This document shows, piece by piece, positions 48,690 through 58,512 of a stretch of DNA of 58,711 nt; position 1 is the stretch's first letter; the number at the start of each line of letters is the position of its first letter. The notes below the pieces were generated by a model. That model ran no database searches and had not been told where the DNA came from. It was given only the letters and a program-made list of their open reading frames with translations. Made by a program: the position numbers and the translations under genes. Where the stretch lies: contig JAEWIZ010000013.1 in assembly GCA_023386815.1 (NCBI GenBank), forward strand, positions 1 through 58,711, in the 5' to 3' direction. This stretch comes from Bacillota bacterium (GTDB lineage: Bacteria; Bacillota; Clostridia; Lachnospirales; Lachnospiraceae).

Positions 48690-49799
48690 ATGAAAATCCA
48701 ATGTCAGAAATCGGATCTACTAAATGGTGTTAATATTGTACTAAAAGCTGTGCCCGTGAAATCTACCATGCCTATATTAGAATGTCTCATTATAGAAGCA
48801 TCTGATTTAGGAATAAAATTAATAGCAAATGATATGGAACTTGGAATTGAAACCTTTGTTAAGGGAATAATTATAGAAAAAGGTACCGTAGCACTCAACG
48901 CAAAAATCTTCTCTGAAATTGTTAGAAGACTTCCTGAAAATGAAGTTAGTATTATAACCGACAATTCCTATATGACAGAGATTAATTGTGAAAAGGCTAA
49001 GTTTTCTATTTCTGGAAGATCCGGAGAAGAGTTTCCAAGCCTTCCAAAGATTGAAAAAGAAAATCCGGTAATCCTGTCTCAGTTCACTTTAAAAGAAGTG
49101 ATAAGACAAACCGTATTTTCAATCTCCGATAATGAAAGCAATAAAATTATGACCGGAGAGTTATTTGAGATAAAAAATAATGAATTAAGAGTAATCTCAT
49201 TGGATGGTCATAGAATTTCTATTCGAAAGATCTTTTTAAAGGATTCCTATGAGGACCGCAAAGTTATTGTACCAGGTAAAACCTTAAATGAAATTAGCAA
49301 AATTTTATCAGGTGAAGTTAACTCCTTAGTAAATATCTTTTTTACAGACAAGCATGCATTATTCGAGTTCGATGATACTGTAGTATTAACCAGACTTATT
49401 GAAGGAGAGTATTACCGTATTGATCAGATGCTTTCCAGTGATTATGAAACAAAAGTTACGATTAATAAAAAAGAATTACAAAGCTGTATTGAAAGAGCTT
49501 CACTGTTAATCAGAGAAACGGATAAGAAACCAATTATTATTGACATTAAGAATAATAATTTTGAATTGAAGATCAATACAGCAATCGGATCCATGAATGA
49601 AGAAATTGATATTACCCTAGAGGGCAAAGAAATAGTAATTGGATTTAATCCTAAATTCTTACTGGATGCTTTACGTGTTATAGACGATGAGAATGTTGAT
49701 ATCTATTTGATCAATGCGAAAGCACCATGTTTCATTCGAGATAAAGACCAGTCCTATATTTATTTAATCTTACCTGTTAATATTAATGTGTCAGCGTAG
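48690..49799 (+). CDS. dnaN: DNA polymerase III beta sliding clamp
   Basis: A 369-residue ring-forming processivity factor with the usual three repeated domains. It begins MKIQCQKSDLLNGVNIVLKAV and ends in the clamp motif YLILPVNI. GAAGGGAG precedes the ATG. It follows the origin half and is co-directional with dnaA. Confidence 0.97.
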   Translation: MKIQCQKSDLLNGVNIVLKAVPVKSTMPILECLIIEASDLGIKLIANDMELGIETFVKGIIIEKGTVALNAKIFSEIVRRLPENEVSIITDNSYMTEINCEKAKFSISGRSGEEFPSLPKIEKENPVILSQFTLKEVIRQTVFSISDNESNKIMTGELFEIKNNELRVISLDGHRISIRKIFLKDSYEDRKVIVPGKTLNEISKILSGEVNSLVNIFFTDKHALFEFDDTVVLTRLIEGEYYRIDQMLSSDYETKVTINKKELQSCIERASLLIRETDKKPIIIDIKNNNFELKINTAIGSMNEEIDITLEGKEIVIGFNPKFLLDALRVIDDENVDIYLINAKAPCFIRDKDQSYIYLILPVNINVSA

Positions 49800-49802
49800 A
49801 AT

Positions 49803-49849
49803 TTTTAATAACTGATATTCATTTTTAAAATGAATATCAGTTATTAAAA
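49803..49849. repeat. Near-perfect 47-bp palindrome between dnaN and the S4 gene
   Basis: Two 23-base arms (49803-49825 and 49827-49849) are exact complements around one base. The AT-rich structure lacks a T run on the plus strand, so it is not a standard terminator. Confidence 0.9.
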
Positions 49850-49873
49850 TAATTGTTAGAAAGGATGTATAAA

Positions 49874-50083
49874 ATGCATCAAATTAAACTTAGAGAAGAA
49901 TATATAAAACTTGGACAAGCATTAAAAGCTGCTGGGCTAGTTGATTCAGGTGTAGATGCCAAGATAGAAATTCTTGATGGATTAGTAAAAGTAAATGGAG
50001 TAGTAGAAGTACAAAGAGGTAAAAAGCTTCACGACGGAGATATTGTAGAGTTTAATGGAGAACAAATTAAAATCGTGAAGTAA
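49874..50083 (+). CDS. S4-domain RNA-binding protein (YaaA-type)
   Basis: A 69-residue S4-like protein (MHQIKLREEYIKLGQALKAAGL... with GxxVKVNGxVExxRGKKLxxGDxV). Homologues sit between dnaN and recF in most Firmicutes, where the gene is called yaaA or rlbA; a role in ribosome or RNA handling is inferred. AAAGG precedes the ATG at 49874. Confidence 0.9.
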   Translation: MHQIKLREEYIKLGQALKAAGLVDSGVDAKIEILDGLVKVNGVVEVQRGKKLHDGDIVEFNGEQIKIVK

Positions 50084-50175
50084 GATATTTGATATATTAT
50101 TGATCTATTTTGACAGGGGAAGTTTATAATAAATTTACCCTGTATTATTACGCAGAAGGAATCGTTGGTGCAACT

Positions 50176-51270
50176 ATGATTGTAAAGTCATTGGAACTAA
50201 AGGATTACCGCAACTATAATCATCTAAATATGCATTTTTCAAGCGGTACCAATATATTGTACGGCGAGAATGCCCAGGGTAAGACAAATATACTTGAGGC
50301 TGTATATCTCTGCGGAACAACCAAATCCCATCGCGGAAGCAAAGACAAAGAAATGGTTAGTTTTACAGAAGATGAGGCTCATGTCAGAGTTATTCTTGAA
50401 AAGAATCATATTCCCCATCGAATTGATTTACATCTAAAGAAGAATAAAGCTAAGGGGGTAGCCATCGATGGCATCCCGATCAAGAGACAAGGTGAATTAT
50501 TTGGCATGCTTAACCTTGTATTTTTTTCACCGGAGGATTTATATATCATAAAAAATGGACCGGCAGAAAGAAGAAGGTTTATTGATCTTGAGCTCTGCCA
50601 GTTAGATAAGATATATTTGAATCACCTTAGCAATTACAATAAGGTTTTAGCGCAGCGCAATAACCTTTTAAAACAGATTGCGGTTAATAAAAATTTAATT
50701 GATACACTTAATATCTGGGATGAAAAGCTTCTGGAATATGGTTGTAAAATTATTAAAACAAGAGAAGAGTTTGTAATTCGGCTGAATAATTTAGTTGGAG
50801 AAATACATAAGAAATTGACAGGCGGTAAGGAGCATCTAATTCTTCAATACGAGCCAAATGTAAGGGCCGCGGATTTTGAAGGAAAATTAAAAAAATATTT
50901 AGATAAAGACTTGGCTTTAAAAATGACAAATGTTGGTCCTCACAGAGATGATCTAGGTTTTTTGCTGGGAGATGTTGATATTCGTAAATATGGATCTCAA
51001 GGACAACAAAGGACTGCCGCCCTATCCTGTAAGCTAGCAGAAATAGATTTAGTAAAATCTATCATCAAGGAAAACCCAATTTTATTGCTGGATGATGTGC
51101 TATCGGAATTAGACAGGCAGCGTCAAAATTATTTGTTAAATAGCATTGGTGATATTCAAACTATGATTACCTGTACAGGATTAGAGGAATTCGTAAATCA
51201 TAGATTTGCTTATGATAAAGTTTTTCAAGTTGTGAGTGGAGCTGTAAATAGTTTAGAACGAGAGATATAA
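50176..51270 (+). CDS. recF: DNA replication and repair protein RecF
   Basis: A 364-residue ABC-type ATPase of recombinational repair. Walker A is YGENAQGKTNILEAV near 33, the signature SQGQQRTAALS near 275 and Walker B PILLLDDVLSELD near 304. The ATG at 50176 gives the usual start MIVKSLELKDYRNY; a TTG 22 codons earlier has no ribosome site. Confidence 0.96.
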   Translation: MIVKSLELKDYRNYNHLNMHFSSGTNILYGENAQGKTNILEAVYLCGTTKSHRGSKDKEMVSFTEDEAHVRVILEKNHIPHRIDLHLKKNKAKGVAIDGIPIKRQGELFGMLNLVFFSPEDLYIIKNGPAERRRFIDLELCQLDKIYLNHLSNYNKVLAQRNNLLKQIAVNKNLIDTLNIWDEKLLEYGCKIIKTREEFVIRLNNLVGEIHKKLTGGKEHLILQYEPNVRAADFEGKLKKYLDKDLALKMTNVGPHRDDLGFLLGDVDIRKYGSQGQQRTAALSCKLAEIDLVKSIIKENPILLLDDVLSELDRQRQNYLLNSIGDIQTMITCTGLEEFVNHRFAYDKVFQVVSGAVNSLEREI

Positions 51271-51366
51271 GAAGTTATGAAGGGATAGCTTTAGCCTTGC
51301 ACTCGATTAAGGTTATAGCTTTCTGTAATTAGTGATTCAATAATTTTCTTCTAAACAGAAGGACCG

Positions 51367-51425
51367 GAGGTAATTGCCTCAAAGCGAGAGAACGGAGGCT
51401 ATGCCTCCAACAAAAGAATTGGAGG
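51367..51425 (+). promoter_or_regulatory. gyrB leader with competing hairpins
   Basis: Hairpin A: GGAGGC (51394-51399) with GCCTCC (51403-51408). Hairpin B: CCTCCAA (51404-51410) with TTGGAGG (51419-51425), the latter being the gyrB ribosome site. They share CCTCC, so only one can form; B hides the ribosome site. A weaker GAGG/CCTC hairpin lies at 51367-51380. Confidence 0.65.
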
Positions 51426-51433
51426 TTTTAGAA

Positions 51434-53344
51434 ATGGGTAACGAATATGGTGCAGATCAAATACAAATATTGGAAGGATTAGAAGCAGTAAGAAAGCGCC
51501 CTGGAATGTATATTGGTTCCACTTCTTCCAAGGGGTTACACCATCTGGTTTATGAGATCGTAGATAACGCGGTAGATGAAGCATTGGCAGGCTACTGTGA
51601 TACGATTGATGTATCCATTAATCCTGATAATTCAATTACAGTAGTTGATAATGGTCGTGGTATTCCGGTAGGGATTAATCAAAAGGCAGGTATTCCTGCA
51701 GTTGAGGTAGTATTCACAATCTTGCATGCCGGTGGAAAATTTGGCGGTGGAGGATATAAGGTTTCCGGTGGACTTCATGGTGTAGGTGCATCTGTTGTAA
51801 ATGCATTGTCCGAATGGCTTGAGGTTGAGATCTGTGTTGATGGTAAGATGTACAGACAGCGCTATGAACGTGGTAAGGTCATGAATTCTCTAAAAGAGGT
51901 GGGAGAATCTGATTGCAGAGGAACAAAAGTTACCTTCTTACCAGACAAGGAAATTTTTGAAGAAACCGTTTATGATTATGATATTCTAAAGCAAAGACTT
52001 CGTGAGATGGCATTTCTGACAAAGAATATTAAGATTATACTTCGGGATTTAAGAGAAGAGGAACCAAAGGAAAGAGAATTTCATTATGCTGGCGGTATTA
52101 AGGAATATGTGGAATATTTGAACAAGCATAAGGATGCTCTTTATTCGGATATCATTTATTGTGAGGGCCAGAAAGAGAATGTTTATGTTGAAGTAGCAAT
52201 GCAGCACAATAGTTCCTATACCGAAGGTATCTACAGCTTTGTAAATAATATAACTACACCAGAAGGTGGTACCCATCTTGCTGGTTTTAAAAACGCGATT
52301 ACAAAAACCTTTAACGATTATGCAAGATCACAAAAATATTTAAAGGATAATGAGCCTAATCTGACAGGTGAAGATATCAGAGAGGGTCTGACAGCAATTA
52401 TCAGTATAAAAATTCCGGAACCTCAGTTTGAGGGCCAGACAAAACAAAAACTAGGTAACAGTGAAGCAAGAGGTGCTGTTGACAGTGTAGTGAGTGAACA
52501 GCTAACCTATTACCTTGAGTTAAATCCAAATGTGGCAAAAATGATGGTAGAAAAAGCGGTCCTCGCTCAGCGTGCAAGAGATGCAGCGCGTAAGGCCAGA
52601 GATTTAACCAGAAGAAAAACAGCTTTGGAAGGAATGAGTTTACCGGGAAAATTAGCTGATTGTTCTGAGAAGGATCCATCCAAATGTGAAATTTATATTG
52701 TTGAGGGTGATTCTGCTGGTGGGTCTGCTAAAACAGCTAGATCCAGGGCAACTCAGGCAATTCTGCCCCTTCGTGGTAAGATTTTAAATGTTGAAAAATC
52801 GAGACTGGATAAGATATTGGTCAATAACGAAATTAAAGCAATGATTACAGCTTTTGGTACAGGAATATCCGATGATTTTGATATTTCTAAATTACGTTAT
52901 CACAAGATTATTATTATGACTGATGCGGATGTTGATGGTGCTCACATTAGTACGTTATTACTGACCTTCTTCTATCGCTTTATGCCGGAACTCATTAAGC
53001 AGGGTTATGTTTATATGGCACAACCTCCGCTATATAAGGTTGAGAAGAATAAAATAGTTCGTTATGCTTACAGTGATGACGAATTAAATCAGATATTATT
53101 AGAAATAGGTCGTGATGGAAATAACAAGATTCAACGTTATAAAGGTCTTGGTGAAATGGATGCGGAGCAGCTTTGGGATACTACAATGGATCCTGAGAAA
53201 AGAATACTTCTACGAGTAACTATGGATGAAGAGCAATCTTCAGAAATAGATATTACCTTTACGACCTTAATGGGTGATAAGGTTGAACCTAGAAGAGAAT
53301 TCATTGAAGCAAATGCAAAGTATGTAAAGAATCTGGATATATAG
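51434..53344 (+). CDS. gyrB: DNA gyrase subunit B
   Basis: A 636-residue ATPase subunit of the type II topoisomerase that introduces negative supercoils. The GHKL motifs (EIVDNAVDEA, DNGRGIPV, GGLHGVGASV) and the TOPRIM motifs EGDSAGGS and DADVDGAHI are intact. The ATG at 51434 follows GGAGG by eight bases. It is followed by gyrA. Confidence 0.97.
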   Translation: MGNEYGADQIQILEGLEAVRKRPGMYIGSTSSKGLHHLVYEIVDNAVDEALAGYCDTIDVSINPDNSITVVDNGRGIPVGINQKAGIPAVEVVFTILHAGGKFGGGGYKVSGGLHGVGASVVNALSEWLEVEICVDGKMYRQRYERGKVMNSLKEVGESDCRGTKVTFLPDKEIFEETVYDYDILKQRLREMAFLTKNIKIILRDLREEEPKEREFHYAGGIKEYVEYLNKHKDALYSDIIYCEGQKENVYVEVAMQHNSSYTEGIYSFVNNITTPEGGTHLAGFKNAITKTFNDYARSQKYLKDNEPNLTGEDIREGLTAIISIKIPEPQFEGQTKQKLGNSEARGAVDSVVSEQLTYYLELNPNVAKMMVEKAVLAQRARDAARKARDLTRRKTALEGMSLPGKLADCSEKDPSKCEIYIVEGDSAGGSAKTARSRATQAILPLRGKILNVEKSRLDKILVNNEIKAMITAFGTGISDDFDISKLRYHKIIIMTDADVDGAHISTLLLTFFYRFMPELIKQGYVYMAQPPLYKVEKNKIVRYAYSDDELNQILLEIGRDGNNKIQRYKGLGEMDAEQLWDTTMDPEKRILLRVTMDEEQSSEIDITFTTLMGDKVEPRREFIEANAKYVKNLDI

Positions 53345-53414
53345 CGTATGTGACTATTCGTTTATCAAAATTTTATCTATCAGGGTCAATGAATAGTAAC
53401 TAGATTACTTCATA

Positions 53415-53431
53415 ATGCCGTAGAGCGGCAT
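53415..53431 (+). other. Small hairpin between gyrB and gyrA
   Basis: ATGCCG/CGGCAT with a TAGAG loop, about 30 bases before gyrA. No T run follows, so it may affect stability or ribosome access. Confidence 0.4.
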
Positions 53432-53462
53432 CATTTATGGAAGTTTGAACGGAGGAAGAGTA

Positions 53463-56123
53463 ATGGAAGAAAATATCTTCGACAAAGTGCATGAAGTCGA
53501 TTTAAGAAAGACCATGGAGACATCCTATATAGATTATGCCATGTCTGTTATTGCTGCTCGTGCCCTGCCCGATGTAAGGGACGGTTTAAAACCCGTACAA
53601 AGAAGAATTTTATATGCAATGATTGAGTTAAACAATGGCCCGGATAAGCCACATCGTAAATGTGCGCGTATTGTTGGTGATACCATGGGTAAATATCACC
53701 CTCATGGAGATAGCTCTATTTATGAGGCCTTGGTTAAACTGGCACAAAATTTCTCTACCAGATACCCATTAATCGATGGTCATGGTAATTTTGGATCAGT
53801 AGACGGTGACAGCGCAGCTGCAATGCGTTATACAGAGGCCCGTTTGAGCAAAATTTCTATGGAAATGCTATCAGACATCAATAAAGACACCGTTGATTTT
53901 GCTCCAAACTTCGATGAAACGGAAAAGGAACCGACAGTATTACCTTCCAGATATCCAAATCTGTTAGTGAATGGTACCTCCGGTATTGCCGTAGGTATGG
54001 CAACAAACATTCCACCCCATAATTTACGTGAGGTTATTAATGGTGTTTTAAAAATTATTAATAACCGTATTGACGAAGATAGAGATACAGCAATAGAAGA
54101 GCTGCTGCAGATCATTAAAGGGCCAGATTTCCCAACGGGTGCAGAAATTTTAGGTACATCCGGAATTGAAGAAGCATATAGAACCGGTAGAGGAAAAGTT
54201 CGCGTTCGTGCTATAACAGATATTGAACCTATGGCAAATGGCAAAAACCGTATTGTTGTAACGGAACTGCCATATATGGTTAATAAGGCCCGCTTAATTG
54301 AAAAAATTGCAGAGCTGGTAAAAGAAAAGAAAATTGATGGTATTACAGAACTTCGTGATGAATCAGACCGTACCGGTATGAGAATTGTCATTGAGCTTCG
54401 TAGAGATATTAATGCAAACGTTATGTTAAACCAGCTATATAAGCATACACAGCTTCAGGATACCTTTGGTGTGATTATGCTTGCCTTAGTAAATAATGAG
54501 CCGCGTATTCTCAATCTATATCAGATGCTTGATTATTATTTACAGCATCAGAAAGAAGTCGTAACCAGACGTACAAAATATGATTTAAACAAAGCGGAAG
54601 AAAGAGCTCATATTTTACAGGGCTTACTAATCGCACTTGATAATATTGATGAAGTAATTTCAATCATTCGGTCCTCACAAAACGGTAGTATTGCAAAAGA
54701 GCGTTTAATTGAACGATTTGCTCTGACTGATGTACAGGCTCAGGCTATTATTGATATGAGACTCCGTGCTCTTACTGGTTTGGAACGAGAGAGACTGGAG
54801 AGTGAGTTTGCAGAATTACAGGCAAAAATTGCAGAATACAAAGCGATTCTGGCAGATGAGAAGTTGTTACTTGGTGTAATCAAGGATGAAATTACCTTTA
54901 TTCGTGATAAATACGGTGATGATAGAAGGACCGCTATTGGATTTGACGAATTCGATATTTCCATGGAGGATCTGATACCAAATGAAAATACTGTGATCGC
55001 TATGACTAGACTTGGTTATATCAAACGAATGACAGTAGATAATTTTAAGAGTCAGCACCGTGGAGGTAAGGGTATCAAGGGAATGCAAACCATTGAAGAA
55101 GATTTTATTGAAGATTTGTTAATGACGACAAATCATCATTATATCATGTTCTTTACCAATAAAGGTCGTGTATATCGTCTGAAAGCCTATGAAATTCCGG
55201 AAGCTGGAAGGACCGCCAGAGGTACCGCTATTGTAAATCTGTTGCAGTTATTACCGGAAGAAAGAATCACGGCTATTATTCCGTTAAAGGAATATAAAGA
55301 TCATCGCTTCCTTTTCATGGCTACAAAGAATGGTATTGTTAAGAAAACACCAATTCGTGAGTATGAAAACATTAGAAAATCCGGTCTGCAGGCAATTAAT
55401 CTAAGGGAAGATGATGAACTGATAGAGGTTAAATCAACAAACAATCAGAAGGATCTTTTCCTAATCACTAAAAATGGTATGTGTATTCGTTTTAATGAGC
55501 GCGATGTACGCCCAACAGGCAGAACCTCGATGGGTGTTATCGGTATGACTCTCACTGGTGAGGATCAGGTTGTAGGAATGCAGATGCATACACAGGGTCA
55601 GTATTTACTCATTGTTTCTGAAAACGGTATGGGTAAACGTACGGATATCGAGGAGTTTTCTGTACAGCGCCGTGGTGGAAAAGGTGTAAAATGCTATAAG
55701 ATTACCGAAAAAACAGGAGATGTCATTGGTGTTAAGGCAGTAAATGATGAGGATGAAGTAATGTTAATTACAACAGAGGGTATCATCATTCGACTGATGG
55801 TAAGTGATATTTCTGATCTAGGAAGAATTACATCCGGTGTAAGGTTAATGTCTATTGATGCTGAAACAGATATTAAAGTTGCAAGTTTCGCTAAGGTAAG
55901 GGAAAGCAATACAATTACATCTGAAGAAGAATTAATTAAGAATTTAGAAAAAGAATTGGATGAAGAAAATATACCAGTAGAGGTAGTAGATTATTCTGAG
56001 ATGGATGACTATGTAGATGGAAACCTTGAGGAACTGATCGAAGCTGCTGAACATGATCAAATTAGTGAGGTAGACTCTGAGCTTTCTGACAAAGACCAAT
56101 CGGAAGAAATTACTGAGGAATAA
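53463..56123 (+). CDS. gyrA: DNA gyrase subunit A
   Basis: An 886-residue breakage-reunion subunit. The catalytic tyrosine is in AMRYTEARL near 122, and the quinolone-resistance region reads HPHGDSSIYEALV, with the serine typical of susceptible enzymes. The C-terminal beta-pinwheel has the GyrA box QRRGGKG near 740, and an acidic tail follows. The ATG at 53463 follows GGAGG. Confidence 0.97.
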   Translation: MEENIFDKVHEVDLRKTMETSYIDYAMSVIAARALPDVRDGLKPVQRRILYAMIELNNGPDKPHRKCARIVGDTMGKYHPHGDSSIYEALVKLAQNFSTRYPLIDGHGNFGSVDGDSAAAMRYTEARLSKISMEMLSDINKDTVDFAPNFDETEKEPTVLPSRYPNLLVNGTSGIAVGMATNIPPHNLREVINGVLKIINNRIDEDRDTAIEELLQIIKGPDFPTGAEILGTSGIEEAYRTGRGKVRVRAITDIEPMANGKNRIVVTELPYMVNKARLIEKIAELVKEKKIDGITELRDESDRTGMRIVIELRRDINANVMLNQLYKHTQLQDTFGVIMLALVNNEPRILNLYQMLDYYLQHQKEVVTRRTKYDLNKAEERAHILQGLLIALDNIDEVISIIRSSQNGSIAKERLIERFALTDVQAQAIIDMRLRALTGLERERLESEFAELQAKIAEYKAILADEKLLLGVIKDEITFIRDKYGDDRRTAIGFDEFDISMEDLIPNENTVIAMTRLGYIKRMTVDNFKSQHRGGKGIKGMQTIEEDFIEDLLMTTNHHYIMFFTNKGRVYRLKAYEIPEAGRTARGTAIVNLLQLLPEERITAIIPLKEYKDHRFLFMATKNGIVKKTPIREYENIRKSGLQAINLREDDELIEVKSTNNQKDLFLITKNGMCIRFNERDVRPTGRTSMGVIGMTLTGEDQVVGMQMHTQGQYLLIVSENGMGKRTDIEEFSVQRRGGKGVKCYKITEKTGDVIGVKAVNDEDEVMLITTEGIIIRLMVSDISDLGRITSGVRLMSIDAETDIKVASFAKVRESNTITSEEELIKNLEKELDEENIPVEVVDYSEMDDYVDGNLEELIEAAEHDQISEVDSELSDKDQSEEITEE

Positions 56124-56203
56124 GATATTCATCAATAATTCTAATAAGAAAAGCAAAACATTTAATTTATAAACAGTGTACTCATATACAGTAAGGAGTT
56201 ATG

Positions 56204-57046
56204 ATGAGAAGTATACACACGGATGAGATTATTAAAAATATAAAAGAAATGTGCATCGAAGCCAACTATAAGTTGGCTTCTGATGTAGAAGAGAGAGTTC
56301 GAGGAGCTTATGACAGAGAATCATCTGTTTTAGGTAAACAAATTTTGAGCCAGCTGTCACAAAATTTAGATATTGCATCCGAGGACTCAATACCGATTTG
56401 CCAGGATACCGGTATGGCTATTATTTTTATTAAATTGGGTCAGGATATTCATGTAGAAGGAATGAATCTGGAGGATGCCATTAATGAGGGTGTTCGCCAA
56501 GGCTATGAAGAAGGATATTTACGAAAATCAGTAGTAGGAGATCCATTAATCCGAGTTAATACAAAAGATAATACACCAGCGATCATCCATTATGAAATAA
56601 TATCAGGTGATCAAATTGAAATTACAGTTGCTCCAAAAGGTTTTGGAAGCGAGAATATGAGCCGTGTCTACATGCTAAAACCCTCGGATGGGGTAGAAGG
56701 AGTTAAAAAATCTGTTCTTGAAACGGTTAAGTTAGCAGGGCCAAATGCTTGTCCGCCCATTGTTGTAGGTGTAGGTATTGGTGGTAGCTTTGAAAAATGT
56801 ACAACTCTATCCAAAAAAGCGTTAACCAGAAATATGAATCATTCCTCCCCCTTAGAACATATTAAGAAATTAGAGGATGAGTTACTGTTTGAAATTAATC
56901 AGCTAGGTATTGGGCCAGGTGGCTTTGGAGGAAAAATTACAGCGCTTGGAGTAAATATTGAGACTTATCCCACTCATATTGCCGGGTTGCCGGTAGCTAT
57001 TAATATTTGCTGCCATGTAAACAGACATGTAAGCAGAATTATATAA
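56204..57046 (+). CDS. Class I fumarate hydratase, alpha subunit
   Basis: A 280-residue Fe-S hydratase subunit. It includes the cluster cysteine in ICQDTGMA near 62 and the motifs GPNACPPIVVGVGIGG and GIGPGGFGGK near 230. Such two-subunit enzymes convert fumarate to malate; tartrate dehydratase is a close relative. AAGGAG precedes two ATGs, of which the second (56204) has better spacing. The beta subunit gene follows 27 bases later. Confidence 0.93.
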   Translation: MRSIHTDEIIKNIKEMCIEANYKLASDVEERVRGAYDRESSVLGKQILSQLSQNLDIASEDSIPICQDTGMAIIFIKLGQDIHVEGMNLEDAINEGVRQGYEEGYLRKSVVGDPLIRVNTKDNTPAIIHYEIISGDQIEITVAPKGFGSENMSRVYMLKPSDGVEGVKKSVLETVKLAGPNACPPIVVGVGIGGSFEKCTTLSKKALTRNMNHSSPLEHIKKLEDELLFEINQLGIGPGGFGGKITALGVNIETYPTHIAGLPVAINICCHVNRHVSRII

Positions 57047-57073
57047 TACAACCACAACGAAAGAGGAGTTGCA

Positions 57074-57616
57074 ATGGATAAATATATAAATACCCCCCTG
57101 ACAACAGAAAAAGTTGAGAGTTTGAAAGCAGGAGACTATGTTTATATCACAGGAACTATTTATACAGCCAGAGATGCAGCCCATGCAAGAATGTATCAAA
57201 TGATGAATGAGGGGCATGATATTCCGATTGATCTAAACAACAATATCATATACTATCTTGGGCCAACACCGGAAAAAGAAGGACAGGTCATCGGATCAGC
57301 AGGCCCAACAACCAGTAGTAGAATGGATAAATATACTCCTTTATTATTAGATCATGGCTTAAAAGGTATGATTGGAAAAGGAAAAAGAAGTAAAGAGGTA
57401 ATAGAATCCATGATTAAGAATAGAGCAGTGTATTTTGCAGCTGTGGGAGGTGCGGGGGCTCTTCTTTCTAAGAAAATAAAGGCTTCTAACGTTATTGCGT
57501 ACGATGATCTTGGCACTGAGGCTATTCGTGAGCTATATGTAGAAGATTTTCCTGTGATTGTGGTTATTGACACAATGGGAAATAATTTGTATGAAATAGT
57601 TTTACAAAGTTGTTGA
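57074..57616 (+). CDS. Class I fumarate hydratase, beta subunit
   Basis: A 180-residue subunit completing the enzyme encoded upstream. Recognisable blocks are GDYVYITGTIYTARDAAHAR, YLGPTPEKEGQVIGSAGPTTSSRMD and AVGGAGALL. AAAGAGGAGTTGCA lies before the ATG. The tRNA promoter begins just before its stop codon ends. Confidence 0.93.
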   Translation: MDKYINTPLTTEKVESLKAGDYVYITGTIYTARDAAHARMYQMMNEGHDIPIDLNNNIIYYLGPTPEKEGQVIGSAGPTTSSRMDKYTPLLLDHGLKGMIGKGKRSKEVIESMIKNRAVYFAAVGGAGALLSKKIKASNVIAYDDLGTEAIRELYVEDFPVIVVIDTMGNNLYEIVLQSC

Positions 57617-57641
57617 CAAAATTAAGGTCATTTGTTATACT
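57613..57641 (+). promoter_or_regulatory. Promoter of tRNA-Ser
   Basis: TTGACA (57613-57618), a 17-base spacer and TATACT (57636-57641). The -35 overlaps the stop codon of the preceding gene. A small palindrome AGAACTTTAAGTTCT lies at about 57743-57757, just before the tRNA. Confidence 0.9.
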
Positions 57642-57763
57642 AGATTTTGCCTCGTGAGAATGAGGTAAAAACAATATTTTAGAAGATTTATTGAATATTA
57701 TTTATAATATTAGAGAATCTATCTAAGAGGTTAATTGAATAAAGAACTTTAAGTTCTGCTTTT

Positions 57764-57851
57764 GGAGAAATACTCAAGAGGCCGAAGAGGCGCCCCTGCT
57801 AAGGGTGTAGGTCGGGCAACCGGCGCGAGGGTTCAAATCCCTCTTTCTCCG
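57764..57851 (+). tRNA. tRNA-Ser (GCU anticodon)
   Basis: An 88-base cloverleaf. The acceptor arms GGAGAAA and TTTCTCC pair, the anticodon loop CTGCTAA gives GCT at 57798-57800 (reads AGC/AGU), a long variable arm (GTCGG.CAACCGGC) marks a class II serine tRNA, and the T arm is GAGGGTTCAAATCCCTC. The discriminator is G; no CCA is encoded. Confidence 0.95.
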
Positions 57852-57856
57852 TTAAT

Positions 57857-57893
57857 AAACCTGCTTTACATTAAATTGTAAATCAGGTTTTTT
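57857..57893 (+). terminator. Terminator of tRNA-Ser
   Basis: AAACCTG.TTTACA pairs with TGTAAA.CAGGTTT, followed by TTT. Confidence 0.85.
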
Positions 57894-57954
57894 CTGTATC
57901 TATCACTTTTAAAACTTTTGAATTTTATAACTATAAATTTCTGAAAGGATTAAG

Positions 57955-58206
57955 ATGGGAAAAATAATTATAACTTATAATGATGTACATGAAATTAACC
58001 AAAAGCTTAAAGAAAAGGAATTAAAGTTTAAATTACATCTGCATGATGTATGTGGGAGTCAGAGTTTTACAATAGAGCTGATAGGTAGTAATATGAATAA
58101 GAACCATAATGAGGAAATGAAGAAAGTTATTCAGGGATATTTTGAAGCGAAACATGTGAAAGTTGAGTTTCTAGAAAATAGTTTAGAATTTTTCATTATT
58201 GGATAA
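57955..58206 (+). CDS. Small RDAC-type conserved protein
   Basis: An 83-residue protein with the segment LHLHDVCGSQSFTIE near 27-41, which resembles the HLRDACGxQS motif for which RDAC-family proteins of Lachnospiraceae are named (here HDVC in place of RDAC). Function unknown. CTGAAAGGATTAAG precedes the ATG. It is a single gene between the tRNA and the rRNA promoter. Confidence 0.7.
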   Translation: MGKIIITYNDVHEINQKLKEKELKFKLHLHDVCGSQSFTIELIGSNMNKNHNEEMKKVIQGYFEAKHVKVEFLENSLEFFIIG

Positions 58207-58483
58207 TTTAATAGATTAATTAAAGATAGTAACAGGAATAAAAATTGTGAAGTGTGTATCTAATTAATTTAATTTAAAAGTTAATATTGAAAAAATGGGA
58301 AGTATTAGTTGATAAGTAACCTAATTCTGATATTCCTGTTTCATTGAATAGATAAATGATGAAATGCTTTGTTTTAGGGCTTTTTTGGACTATAATCACT
58401 GCTGTAAAATACGATTTTTTGAAGAGATTGTGTGATTTAAATATATTTTTTTAAAAAATTGAAAAAATTCATTCAAAAAGTGG

Positions 58484-58512
58484 TTGACAAAGAGTTTTTA
58501 CTGTGATATACT
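58484..58512 (+). promoter_or_regulatory. Strong rRNA promoter
   Basis: TTGACA (58484-58489), a 17-base spacer and TATACT (58507-58512), preceded by A- and T-tracts (58438-58480) that look like an UP element. It drives the rRNA operon that continues past the window. Confidence 0.9.
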
